Below, piece after piece: positions 45,274-54,249 of a stretch of 64,000 nucleotides of DNA; position 1 is the first letter of the stretch, and every line of letters starts with the position of its first letter. The translations under genes were made by a program, and so were the position numbers. The DNA comes from CAZQRP01 sp964596125 (GTDB taxonomy: Bacteria > Chloroflexota > Dehalococcoidia > GIF9 > UBA5629): contig CAZQRP010000017.1 of NCBI GenBank assembly GCA_964596125.1, positions 1 to 64,000 on the forward strand, written 5' to 3'. The notes under the pieces are model-generated. The model made no database searches and had not been told where the DNA came from. It saw only the letters and a list, made by a program, of their open reading frames with translations.

Positions 45274-46452
45274 CTAGCCCCGAGGAAGTCCCAGTCCCTT
45301 TGTCGCCACAATAGTCTTTTGTATTTCAGATGTGCCACCAAAAAGACTAAAAGAAAACGTCTCCAAATACCAGCGTTGTATTATTCCCTGGAGAGGCGCA
45401 TATTTTGAGTCCTCTGTTAGTTGTCCGTATGAACCCAAAAGTTTCATTGCAGCATTAGCCATTTTTTGCTGTGTTTTACTGGAAAATGCTTTGGCTTCGG
45501 ATACCTCGGCTGACTCCGGGAGTCCTCTACTCGCTAACCAAACAGGTCGGTAGGAAAGTAAACGAGCTGTCTCTATCTCGGTTGCCATTTCAGCTAACTG
45601 TTGCCTGATTAGTACGTTCGTCTCCAGTCCCTGGCTTTTAACATACTGTACAAGTAAATCGAGAATGCGCTGCATAAAGCCGACTGCCCCTACATCGAGT
45701 CCTCTTTCAATGTCCAGCAGTGCCATGGCAACCTGCCATCCCTGGTTCTTTTCGCCCACGATGTTCTCGCGAGGTATTCTTACGTCATCAAGGAATATTT
45801 CACAAAGACCATCACCCCCTCCCATATCCTTTATAGGGCGAACCGTAATTCCAGGCGTCTTCATGTCCATCATGAAAAACGTCATACCATGATGTTTTTT
45901 GGGGGCATCAGGATCAGTTTGAATTAAAAAGAAACCCCAGTCAGCATCGTAAGCGCCGCTGCTCCAGACCTTTCGACCATTTATGATATAGCTATCACCA
46001 TCCTCTTTTGCAGTGGTTTGCAGCGAAGCCAGATCGCAGCCGGCTTCAGGCTCACTAAAGGCTTGGGTCCAGAGAATTTCCCCGCGGGCAATGAGTGGCA
46101 AGTGCTGACTTTTTTGCTGTGGGGTCCCAAAACGGATAAGAGTTGGACCAAGCATTGCGCCCGGTCCGTTGAATCCTGGTGCACCGCTGTACCTCATTTC
46201 TTCATGTAAGATAGCAGAAAGAACTATGCTACCTTCTTTGCCACCATATTCCTTCGGCCATCCCAATGAAAGCCAACCCTTCTCTCCCAGTTTTCGGGCC
46301 ATAACTTTATGAATCCCCCTTATGTTATCACGCACAGGGTCTTCCGCAGGATTTATTATTGGTATTAACTGCTCCGAGGTTAGCTCCTTTTGCAGAAAAT
46401 TCTTGACTTCCTGGCGAAAAGATTCCTCCTCAGGTGTAAAACCGAATTCCAC
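45274..46452 (-). CDS. Acyl-CoA dehydrogenase, type 2, cassette 2
   Basis: A 392-residue paralogue of the protein at 19215. FSEPEAGCDLASLQT and INGRKVWSSGAY lie in the middle domain, and FGGTSEIQKTIVATKGLGLPR ends it. Gly rather than Glu or Arg precedes the Gly-Thr, so the active base is again not at the medium-chain position. The start is GTG after AAGGAGAT. Confidence 0.88.
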   Translation of the reverse strand: MEFGFTPEEESFRQEVKNFLQKELTSEQLIPIINPAEDPVRDNIRGIHKVMARKLGEKGWLSLGWPKEYGGKEGSIVLSAILHEEMRYSGAPGFNGPGAMLGPTLIRFGTPQQKSQHLPLIARGEILWTQAFSEPEAGCDLASLQTTAKEDGDSYIINGRKVWSSGAYDADWGFFLIQTDPDAPKKHHGMTFFMMDMKTPGITVRPIKDMGGGDGLCEIFLDDVRIPRENIVGEKNQGWQVAMALLDIERGLDVGAVGFMQRILDLLVQYVKSQGLETNVLIRQQLAEMATEIETARLLSYRPVWLASRGLPESAEVSEAKAFSSKTQQKMANAAMKLLGSYGQLTEDSKYAPLQGIIQRWYLETFSFSLFGGTSEIQKTIVATKGLGLPRG

Positions 46453-46592
46453 AAGCTATCTCCTTATTTTAACTTAATCATCTATATATATGGTCAAATT
46501 CATAGTATAGTGCTTCGAGATTCTCTGTTCCCTTTATGGATGATTCAGCATAGTTATATTTTATATTATCTGACTTTATAAAGTATCATTTC

Positions 46593-47363
46593 CTAGCGAC
46601 CTTTATAAACTGGCTTTCTCTTTTCAGCAAAAGCTTTCACGCCTTCTTCAATATCTTCGGATGATGTCTGGCGGTTTCGTATATCGAAAAGGCGGCTTTG
46701 CACTAATGCTTCACGTAATGGTACATCCAGGCCACGATACATCTCTTCTTTTACCGTGCGTACGGCACCCGGAGCGTTTTCACAAATCTTTTCAGCAAGC
46801 TGTATAGCTTCATCCAGCAGCTTGTCACGGGGTACCACTTTTTGCACCAGACCTATACGAAAAGCTTCCTGCGCATCTATCCAGTCTCCAGTAAAGGCCA
46901 TCATCAAGGCATTTCCCAGTGGAACGACGCGTGATAAGCGTTGACACCCACCTACTCCCGGAACCAGAGCCCGCTTTACTTCTGGTAGTCCAATGCGGGC
47001 ATCATCGGCAGCTATCCGAATATCGCATGCTAGCGCTAGTTCACATCCCAGGCCTACAGCATAGCCGTTGATGGCCACGATAATCGGCTTCCAAACGTCA
47101 GGCGCATCTGGGGAGGTAGGCGTTTTCGGCATTTTATTCATTGCGAATATCTCTTTAATAGCCTTAAGGTCGAGGCCTGTAGAAAAAGCACGGCCGGTGC
47201 CAATGTATATTAAAACCCAAGCATCATCATCTTCAATAAATTCCTCGTAGTATTGCCCGTGTCGTTGCAGCATTTCGACATTGGCAGCATTCATTGCATC
47301 CGGCCGATTGAATGTCATAATGCGAATATGTTCTCGTTTTTCCCAGATAATCTCTTGAGCCAT
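46593..47363 (-). CDS. Enoyl-CoA hydratase (crotonase family), cassette 2
   Basis: A 256-residue crotonase very close to the one at 20414 and of equal length. The catalytic glutamates are in GLGCELALACD and GLPEVKRALVPG. FAEKRKPVYKGR ends the protein. A 163-base gap separates it from the DUF35 gene upstream, larger than in most of the block. It hydrates the enoyl-CoA produced by the two dehydrogenases. Confidence 0.9.
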   Translation of the reverse strand: MAQEIIWEKREHIRIMTFNRPDAMNAANVEMLQRHGQYYEEFIEDDDAWVLIYIGTGRAFSTGLDLKAIKEIFAMNKMPKTPTSPDAPDVWKPIIVAINGYAVGLGCELALACDIRIAADDARIGLPEVKRALVPGVGGCQRLSRVVPLGNALMMAFTGDWIDAQEAFRIGLVQKVVPRDKLLDEAIQLAEKICENAPGAVRTVKEEMYRGLDVPLREALVQSRLFDIRNRQTSSEDIEEGVKAFAEKRKPVYKGR

Positions 47364-47526
47364 TAAACATATCCTCCTTTGAAGTCTTATTGTGCATCAG
47401 TACAGCTTTTGAAAGCCCCTCATTACTATCTTGTATAGGTTCAGGACATTCTATTATAAGTCAGTTACTGCATATAGCGGATCGTATATATTTGGTATCA
47501 AAGCAAATCCGGCACTATAGGATCAA

Positions 47527-47964
47527 TTATTTTGCCACTCGAAACTTGGGCAATTTGAAATCCGTCCCTTGCGCTACTTCACAACTTAGTTTCACTCGTG
47601 TCCCAAGTTCTATTTCTTCGGGCTTGCTGCCAACAATCTCGCTTACTATTCTTACTCCTTCGTCCAACTCGATAATGGAGAAAATGGCAGGCATACCGGT
47701 GCTTTCTACGTGCTTCCTCACTCCGGGGTGTGGTGGCGCATAGACTGGTGCAAAGGTATATACTTTGCCCATACCGCTTGACTGCTGCCAGTCGAGATTA
47801 ATACTGAAGCAGCGAACGCATACAGGACGTGGGAAGAGTTGTAACTGATTACAGTCAAGACATTTTTGCAGCAGAAGGATACCCTTTTTTACTCCTTCCC
47901 AGTAGGGCCGGTCCAAATCTGAGACTTCCGGTATCGGAAATGGTATAACATCTTTGTCTGTCAT
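47527..47964 (-). CDS. DUF35 OB-fold protein with zinc ribbon, cassette 2
   Basis: A 145-residue paralogue of the protein at 21284: zinc ribbon KCLDCNQLQLFPRPVCVRC, then the OB fold (GMGKVYTFAPV, GTRVKLSCEV). The frame runs to 48003, but AAAGGAG nine bases upstream supports the ATG at 47964, six bases after the thiolase-like stop. It is the probable obligate partner of the upstream protein. Confidence 0.87.
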   Translation of the reverse strand: MTDKDVIPFPIPEVSDLDRPYWEGVKKGILLLQKCLDCNQLQLFPRPVCVRCFSINLDWQQSSGMGKVYTFAPVYAPPHPGVRKHVESTGMPAIFSIIELDEGVRIVSEIVGSKPEEIELGTRVKLSCEVAQGTDFKLPKFRVAK

Positions 47965-47969
47965 GTTGT

Positions 47970-49109
47970 TCATCTCCTTTGTAAAATCATTGCCGCAGCA
48001 CACATAAGAGGCGTTACATAACCGAAAAGGCCAAGGCCGGTTACCAGGCCAGTTTTGGCGTCTTTTACCTGATGACCGGTGGCTTCGCCTTTAAGCTGGC
48101 GTACTGCTTCAATAACGTGAAGAAAAGCACCAGCCTGTACCGCTTGACCTGCGGAGAGTTGTCCTCCTCCGGTATTCACTGGAAAGTCCCCATGAAAAGT
48201 TAAATCATGGCTCTCTATAAACTTGCCTCCTTCGCCCTTGGGGCAAAATCCCAGGTCTTCCAGTTGCATGAGAACTGCAATAGGATAGTCGTCATAAATC
48301 TCCACAAAGTCAATTTCATCTCTGCTCACATTTTTGAATAATTCATTAGTGATAACTCCGTAACCGGTTTCCAGCCTGTCTGGTGCCATATTGCTCACCT
48401 GGTGACCAATTTTCTCAGCATCACTTATAAGATATATAGGATGGTCCATAAGTTTTTTCGCTATTCGTTCTGAAGTCAACACTACTGCCGCGGCACCGCT
48501 CAATGGGCGAACACAGTCATAAAGACGTATAGGATCGGCTATAACGCGAGAATTCAAGTAATCTTCCATTGTCAGCGGAGTACGGAAGAACGCATTCTCA
48601 TTCTGCAAAGCATTCTCGCGCTGTGATACTGCGATTTTACCCAGTTGTTCAACTTTTGTACCGTACTTAGCCATATGAAGTCGTTGAGTGAGGGCAAAAA
48701 GACTGTTAGGGCCTCCAAATCCATAAGGAAAAACATGGTTACTTGTTTGCCAGGTCGGCAATATTTTGCGTCCCGGATCAGTAACACCACTGCCTGCACA
48801 TACGGCAACTTCGATTTGGCCGAGCTGAATTGCATCGGCAGCTCGCCGTACGGATACCACACCTGAAGCGCCGCCAGAGTCTACACCCTGTACCCAGTCA
48901 AGTTCAAAACCCAGTTGCTCAGTAATGTCTGGCGTATCCACAGGAACAAACAATTTGCCTAAAGCCAGTCCATTTACATCCTTTTTGGTGAGTTTTGCAT
49001 TGTCCAGGGCCATCTTGATGGCTTCCGCTAAATACGTAACAAGAGGCCGGATTTCACGTGTATATACCGTCTCTCCATAGCCAACAAGGCATACTCCTTT
49101 CCTCTGCAT
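47970..49109 (-). CDS. Thiolase-like protein (SCP-x/Ltp2 type), cassette 2
   Basis: A 379-residue paralogue of the protein at 21727. It differs in the active site: GVDSGGASGVVSVRRAADA has Ser where cassette 1 has Cys. The thiolase His is Gln (NTGGGQLSAGQAVQAG), and the C-terminal Cys is absent (LVTGLGLFGYV). With none of the thiolysis residues left, retro-aldol or Claisen-type cleavage without a covalent intermediate is more likely than thiolysis. It is the first gene of the block, and its start follows GGAGG. Confidence 0.85.
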   Translation of the reverse strand: MQRKGVCLVGYGETVYTREIRPLVTYLAEAIKMALDNAKLTKKDVNGLALGKLFVPVDTPDITEQLGFELDWVQGVDSGGASGVVSVRRAADAIQLGQIEVAVCAGSGVTDPGRKILPTWQTSNHVFPYGFGGPNSLFALTQRLHMAKYGTKVEQLGKIAVSQRENALQNENAFFRTPLTMEDYLNSRVIADPIRLYDCVRPLSGAAAVVLTSERIAKKLMDHPIYLISDAEKIGHQVSNMAPDRLETGYGVITNELFKNVSRDEIDFVEIYDDYPIAVLMQLEDLGFCPKGEGGKFIESHDLTFHGDFPVNTGGGQLSAGQAVQAGAFLHVIEAVRQLKGEATGHQVKDAKTGLVTGLGLFGYVTPLMCAAAMILQRR

Positions 49110-49678
49110 TGATACCTCCTTTCATGAAATCAATTTTTATTGTTTAGGAATCGGGCTATCCAAGAGCAAAATTATAGGAAATGCTATCATATTGAAACAC
49201 ACCATTTATATTGAAGGCTGCCTAGATACAATTACAGCTTGGCTTTTATATATTTATTATTATTAGATTTTCCCTTGTTGGCGTTTACAAAATAAGAAAA
49301 GACTTAATAACCTGCGTTCAAACCAATGATAAGAAAATGGTACATTCCAGATTGTTCGACGTCAATAGCTAATAATAATTATTTTATATTACGATGACGG
49401 AAAGTTATAGTTTTCACATATGACTAATTCAATATTTGAAATAGTAAGATAAGAGATGACAATAGAACAGAGCCTTAAAATACAACTGCCGGTTAGAAGC
49501 GCTTTAGATGATAAAATATTCACTATTTTTAGGGATTGAGTTTTGCTATTTTGGGTTAAACGACTTCACGCATCTGCAAGACTGTGTACGTAAATATCAT
49601 CTGAATCAGTAGATTCAAGTGTTTCTCTATTTCAGGTTGTATCAAACGTGGAAACAATAGATACCTTATACTTAAAAA
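49110..49678. other. Intergenic region upstream of cassette 2, - strand block
   Basis: This 569-base AT-rich region must hold the promoter for the genes at 44064-49109. No gene, strong hairpin or palindrome is seen in it. Confidence 0.4.
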
Positions 49679-50872
49679 TTAAGTAGTTTCTCCCAGTAAT
49701 CTTCTCATCTCAACTACCATTTCAGGTACGTCGATTTTCATTGGGCATCTTATCTTGCACCGTCCACAGGTTAGACAGGTATAGGCCAAAGCAGCAGCCT
49801 TTTCTGCATTGCGTGTAATTATTCCTGCCCAGACAGCCCCAATGCCTGCAAAATATTTGTCCCCAAAATGTCCGGCAGTAACAGCGAATACAGGACATTC
49901 ATATAAACAGCCGCCGCATCTCAAACAGTACAATGCCTGGCTCATTATTGGGTGCTTTGCCATCTCTGTTCTCCCTGCATCGAGAAATATGACATGGAAC
50001 TCACGTGGACCATGGGCACCGTACGTTGTCACTTTCTCAATGTCACCTGTCGCACTTGGACCTGATACCACACTCATATATTTAGGTACAGTATAATTGG
50101 CATACCGCCAGGTTACTTCTGCAACCTTGCAGGCATCACTGAAGTCTGGAACCAGTTTCTCCATACCAATAAGTGCGATATGAACTGGTGGGGCACCTGT
50201 TGCCAGGCGAATGTTACCTTCATTCTCGATGAGAAATATTGCTCCTGTGTTTGCAGCGACAACATTGGCACCACTGATACCAATATCAGCTTCAAAATAC
50301 TTTTCCCTGAGTAGTTTCCTGGCTGTTGCCACCAGTTTGGTTATATCGTTCGCTGGAAGTTCTTCTCCGGTAATTTTAGAAAAAAGCCGGGCGACATCTT
50401 CCTTGGGTACATGGATTGCCGGAGACAGAATATGCATTGGCCTGGAGTTCAATTTTTGAATAATAAATTCTCCCAGGTCTGTTTCATAGACTTCGTTGCC
50501 ACGCTCTTCCAGACTCTCTCGCAGGCCGATTTCTTCTCCGGTCATGCTTTTCCCTTTTACGATTATCTTGTCTTTCCCAACCAGATCCCCGATGATATTC
50601 AGTGCATCCTCGGTTGTCCTGGCTATATAAGCAGTCCCCTTGTTTTCTGCGATGGCTTCACATGCTTGTTGGGCAAGTATCTCCATCTCTTTGATAGCCT
50701 TTTCCTTTATCTTTCTTACTTCCTCGGCCAACTCAGTTGTATGTGGGAACTTTTTAAAGGCATGATCAGTATTTGACCGATAACTCTCAATAGCCCTGGA
50801 CAAAGCAAGCCTTATCCGGTCATTATGCGCGGCATCCATTAGTTCTTTCTTATAAATACTAAAAACAGACAT
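49679..50872 (-). CDS. LUD-domain iron-sulfur protein (LutB/LldF-like)
   Basis: A 397-residue protein. Residues ~60-290 are a LUD domain (GKDKIIVKGKSMTGEEIGLRESLE, GANVVAANTGAIFLIENEGN). The C-terminal part has two [4Fe-4S] motifs, CLRCGGCLYECP and CLTCGRCKIRCP. Relatives transfer electrons in lactate oxidation (LutABC) or couple to heterodisulfide-reductase-type partners. The gene is six bases after a CCG-domain protein, so the two should form an electron-transfer complex. No LutC or flavin dehydrogenase is next to them, so the donor is unknown. Confidence 0.87.
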   Translation of the reverse strand: MSVFSIYKKELMDAAHNDRIRLALSRAIESYRSNTDHAFKKFPHTTELAEEVRKIKEKAIKEMEILAQQACEAIAENKGTAYIARTTEDALNIIGDLVGKDKIIVKGKSMTGEEIGLRESLEERGNEVYETDLGEFIIQKLNSRPMHILSPAIHVPKEDVARLFSKITGEELPANDITKLVATARKLLREKYFEADIGISGANVVAANTGAIFLIENEGNIRLATGAPPVHIALIGMEKLVPDFSDACKVAEVTWRYANYTVPKYMSVVSGPSATGDIEKVTTYGAHGPREFHVIFLDAGRTEMAKHPIMSQALYCLRCGGCLYECPVFAVTAGHFGDKYFAGIGAVWAGIITRNAEKAAALAYTCLTCGRCKIRCPMKIDVPEMVVEMRRLLGETT

Positions 50873-50878
50873 ACCAGT

Positions 50879-51910
50879 TTATCTCTCTATTGCTGTAGCT
50901 AAAACCTGGGCCAAATCGAGGACTTCTACACTATCGTTTTCCATTTCTTTCAGCCCACTCGTTAACTGCATAATACATCCTGGGCAGTGGGTTACAATAA
51001 TTTCAGCACCAGTTCTAACTAGCTCCTTAGCCCTGTTCACCGCTAGAATCTGGCTTAACTCAGGGAACACTGCTTCAAAACCGCCTCCACCACCACAGCA
51101 TGTTGCTCTCTCACCGCTGGTCCAATCAGTCTCTATAAGCTCAATACCTTTAATTGATTTCAGTATCTGACGCGGTTCGTTTATCAGTCCCAGGAAGCGA
51201 GTTAGTTGACACGGATCATGGTATACCATTTTGACCTTTCTGGGGTACTTAAGACTATCAGCTTTCATATTTTCTAAGACTACCTCTATGAAATGCTTGA
51301 CCTTCAGATCAAATCCATCCACATGACTTGAGATGAGATTGCGAATTGTATAAGTGCATGAAGGAACGATGCTGATTATATTTTTCACTCCGAATTGGCA
51401 GAGTTTTTGATACATATCTTGAGCATGATTATCAAACCTTTTTTCAAGTCCTATATAGTGTAGCAATCCACCACAGCATGGCTCTTCATCAGCCAAGTAA
51501 CCAAACTGGATTCCAAAACTCTTCAACACTTTAACGGCATCCCTTAAAGGCTGTCCATCCGAATCGCTTTCTTTTACCAGCAGTTTACGATATACACCGG
51601 CAAGATCGATTCCCACTTTTTTTTGAAGACTGGCAAAGCCGATGGGTAATTCAGCACCAACTGAGCGTTTATCCATTTTTCGCATTAGAGACATCATCGA
51701 CTCTAATCCACTAGCATATTGGTAGCCGCAACCCGCGAAAAATATAGTACTTGCCTCTTTCGTCAGATTAAGGTCTTTAGCCCACCTGGCCCCCACCTCT
51801 TTTGAAACGCCCAACACATTTTGTTTTGAGGTAATGTTATCTGCTATATAGACTAATCCGGGCGGAATTAATCCCTTCGCTTTTTTACCAGTTTTATACT
51901 CTTTCGGCAT
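50879..51910 (-). CDS. CCG-domain iron-sulfur protein (LutA/HdrB/HdrD-like)
   Basis: A 343-residue cysteine-rich protein with two CCG domains: EEPCCGGLLHYIG plus VPSCTYTIRN, and HDPCQLTRFLG plus ATCCGGGGGFE and HCPGCIMQL. These sequences bind the non-cubane clusters of heterodisulfide reductase and its relatives and carry out thiol/disulfide or electron-transfer chemistry. The long N-terminus before the first domain lacks ferredoxin motifs, which are on the LUD partner. It is upstream of and co-transcribed with that gene. Confidence 0.85.
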   Translation of the reverse strand: MPKEYKTGKKAKGLIPPGLVYIADNITSKQNVLGVSKEVGARWAKDLNLTKEASTIFFAGCGYQYASGLESMMSLMRKMDKRSVGAELPIGFASLQKKVGIDLAGVYRKLLVKESDSDGQPLRDAVKVLKSFGIQFGYLADEEPCCGGLLHYIGLEKRFDNHAQDMYQKLCQFGVKNIISIVPSCTYTIRNLISSHVDGFDLKVKHFIEVVLENMKADSLKYPRKVKMVYHDPCQLTRFLGLINEPRQILKSIKGIELIETDWTSGERATCCGGGGGFEAVFPELSQILAVNRAKELVRTGAEIIVTHCPGCIMQLTSGLKEMENDSVEVLDLAQVLATAIER

Positions 51911-52054
51911 GACTATCTTTCTTATTTAGCTTGTAGTTACTGTAGCCACGCTGCCAGCAGTCGTATAGTCACAATTCCTCTGACCTGGACAGTGCCCTTA
52001 TTTTATTGAGTAGAAATGTAGCCTGATAAAAAATATATTTTTCAATAGAATTGT

Positions 52055-52930
52055 TCAGTTGAATGTCAAGCGGCTCCGAACAAACTCAACTACTTCCAGG
52101 GGAGAGTCAGCAACTTCAACTCCTACTTCCCTGAGGGCAGTCATCTTGCCCTGTGGTGTGCCTGTGTCACCCTGAATGATAGCACCAGCATGACCCATTC
52201 GTTTACCTTCGGGAGCGTTATGACCAGCTATGTAGGCTACAACAGGTTTTGTCATCCACCTATCAATAAAACGGGCTGCGTGTTGCTCCTGGTCGCCACC
52301 TACCTCACCCACGATCACCACCAGGTCAGTATCCTGGTCTTTTTCAAAAAGCTCGAGCAAATCTGGTATATTGGTGAATACAACCGGATCAGCTCCTATA
52401 CCGACTACCGTACTTTGCCCCAGGCCAGCAGTTGCCAGGTTGATGCTTACTTCATAGGATAACGTACCGCTTCGGGATATTATTCCGATACGACCAGGAT
52501 TAAACATTCCTCCTGGCATAATGCCGAGTTTAGCTTCGCCTGGTGTGATTATTCCGGGGCTGGTGGGACCTACAATCAATACATCTTGCTCTTCGGCATA
52601 TGCCCTAACCTCCATAACATCGTGGACTGGTACATGCTCTGTCACGGCAACAATAAGTCCGATACCAGCTTTGATATTTTGCAGTGCGGCATCTTTGAAA
52701 GCAGGAGCCGGAACAAAAAATACAGAAGCCTCCGCACCTTGCTCGCTGATGGCTTCCTCAACGGTATTATATACCGGCACACCAAGTACCTCCTCACCAC
52801 CTTTGCCTGGCGTAACTCCGGCAACTATATTCGTTCCGTAGTCTAACATCCAGCCAGTCTGTACCCGGCCTACTTTACCTGTAATGCCTTGTATTAGAAC
52901 TCTGGTCTCACGATTTACTAAAATGCTCAC
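52055..52930 (-). CDS. sucD: Succinyl-CoA ligase alpha subunit-like (ADP/GDP-forming)
   Basis: A 291-residue acid-CoA ligase alpha subunit. ILIQGITGKVGRVQT-type Rossmann start (VLIQGITGKVG) binds CoA. The phosphorylated His is in GHAGAIIQGDTGTPQGK. The start is GTG, sharing one base with the beta-subunit stop, so the two are coupled. The pair interconverts an acyl-CoA and acid with ATP or GTP formation and probably conserves energy by substrate-level phosphorylation. Succinate is the default substrate, but malate or another acid is possible. Confidence 0.9.
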   Translation of the reverse strand: MSILVNRETRVLIQGITGKVGRVQTGWMLDYGTNIVAGVTPGKGGEEVLGVPVYNTVEEAISEQGAEASVFFVPAPAFKDAALQNIKAGIGLIVAVTEHVPVHDVMEVRAYAEEQDVLIVGPTSPGIITPGEAKLGIMPGGMFNPGRIGIISRSGTLSYEVSINLATAGLGQSTVVGIGADPVVFTNIPDLLELFEKDQDTDLVVIVGEVGGDQEQHAARFIDRWMTKPVVAYIAGHNAPEGKRMGHAGAIIQGDTGTPQGKMTALREVGVEVADSPLEVVEFVRSRLTFN

Positions 52931-54069
52931 TATTTTCCCTCAAGCAGGCGGCCAAGCTGCTCAATACCCTTCTCTGTTGATACATCGGTAACTACATGGA
53001 CGCCATGCTTCTCCAATATCTCCCACGTTTCCTCCTGGTGATTACCCAGGGCTTTAGCGACTATAGGTATGGTAATATTGTGCTCTTTAATGTAGCGGCC
53101 TATCCCTTTGGCTCCCTCGTGGATAGGATTAATTCCGCCATAGACGTTAATGAAGATGGCTTTTACGCCTTCTTTCTGCAGGACCAGATCCATTACGTTG
53201 TAGAGGAGTTCTTCGCTGATGGCCCCCCCTGTTTCCAGAAAGTTAGCCGGTCGAAATTTCTGGCTGATAATATCCATCGTAGCCATTCCAAGTCCCGCAC
53301 CACTGGCGATGATACCTATATCCCCATCCAACTCTACATATGAAACTCCAATCTCTCGGCCTTTTCTCTCAAGGGGATTATGGATACGGTCCTCCGGATT
53401 CATCTGAAGATCAGAGTGACGGTAAAGACTTGAATCATCGATTTCCACCTTGGCATCGAGAGCCAGATAGTCTCCCTGGGCAGTTTGAACTAGAGGATTG
53501 ATTTCCACAATCAAGGCATCGTACTTTCGGAAAATATCGTATAGTACGAGAAGTGTGCCCGCAATATGTTTTAAGTCTTTTACATACAAACCAGCCTCTC
53601 GAGCTATTTGACGCGCCACAGACATTTGCAGTCCCGTAGTAATGGGAATATGTCTGGATATTACCAGTTCAGGATGTACCCTAGCAGTTTTCTCAACTAA
53701 TACTCCGCCAGCAGTGCTGAGTATAATCAGAGGGGAACCTACGTATCCGTCTACAGTAATTGCCAAGTAGAACTCCCTTACAATATCCACATTTTGGGTG
53801 ATCATAACACGATTCACCGGTAGTCCACGGATTTTCGAACTAAGAATGCGGAGAGTATATTCTGCTACCTGATTCAGTGAATATGCGGTATGGACTCCTC
53901 CACTGAGGGATCGGCCTCCTGCTAACACCTGGGCTTTTATAACTACAGGTAATCCGATTTCCTGTGCCTTCTGTTGTGCCTCATGTGCGCTGTCTGCCAA
54001 AGCATAATCTGGAACAGGGATCCCTCCTTTACGAAATAGTTCGCTTCCCTCGTATTCGTAGAGTCTCAT
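52930..54069 (-). CDS. sucC: Succinyl-CoA ligase beta subunit-like
   Basis: A 379-residue ATP-grasp beta subunit. GLPVVIKAQVLAGGRSLSGGV near residue 40, VEINPLVQ near 195 and NFLETGGAISEE with AIFINVYGGINP near 265-315 are diagnostic. It is transcribed ahead of sucD. The upstream side diverges from the 4-hydroxybutyryl-CoA dehydratase gene, so the 180-base gap probably holds two promoters. Confidence 0.91.
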   Translation of the reverse strand: MRLYEYEGSELFRKGGIPVPDYALADSAHEAQQKAQEIGLPVVIKAQVLAGGRSLSGGVHTAYSLNQVAEYTLRILSSKIRGLPVNRVMITQNVDIVREFYLAITVDGYVGSPLIILSTAGGVLVEKTARVHPELVISRHIPITTGLQMSVARQIAREAGLYVKDLKHIAGTLLVLYDIFRKYDALIVEINPLVQTAQGDYLALDAKVEIDDSSLYRHSDLQMNPEDRIHNPLERKGREIGVSYVELDGDIGIIASGAGLGMATMDIISQKFRPANFLETGGAISEELLYNVMDLVLQKEGVKAIFINVYGGINPIHEGAKGIGRYIKEHNITIPIVAKALGNHQEETWEILEKHGVHVVTDVSTEKGIEQLGRLLEGK

Positions 54070-54249
54070 AATTACTAAGCCTTTAGAATACCCAATTTAA
54101 GGTCTCTACGTCAAGTTGTAATCACTGGCTTCTTCCTTTGAGAGGGTACTTCTTAAAGTCCCAATTTTACTGTTGCACGGCAAAATGTTAAAATTGAAGG
54201 TTATATTTTCATTTAATCGATCCACACTAAGGAGGCTAGGAAACGACCA

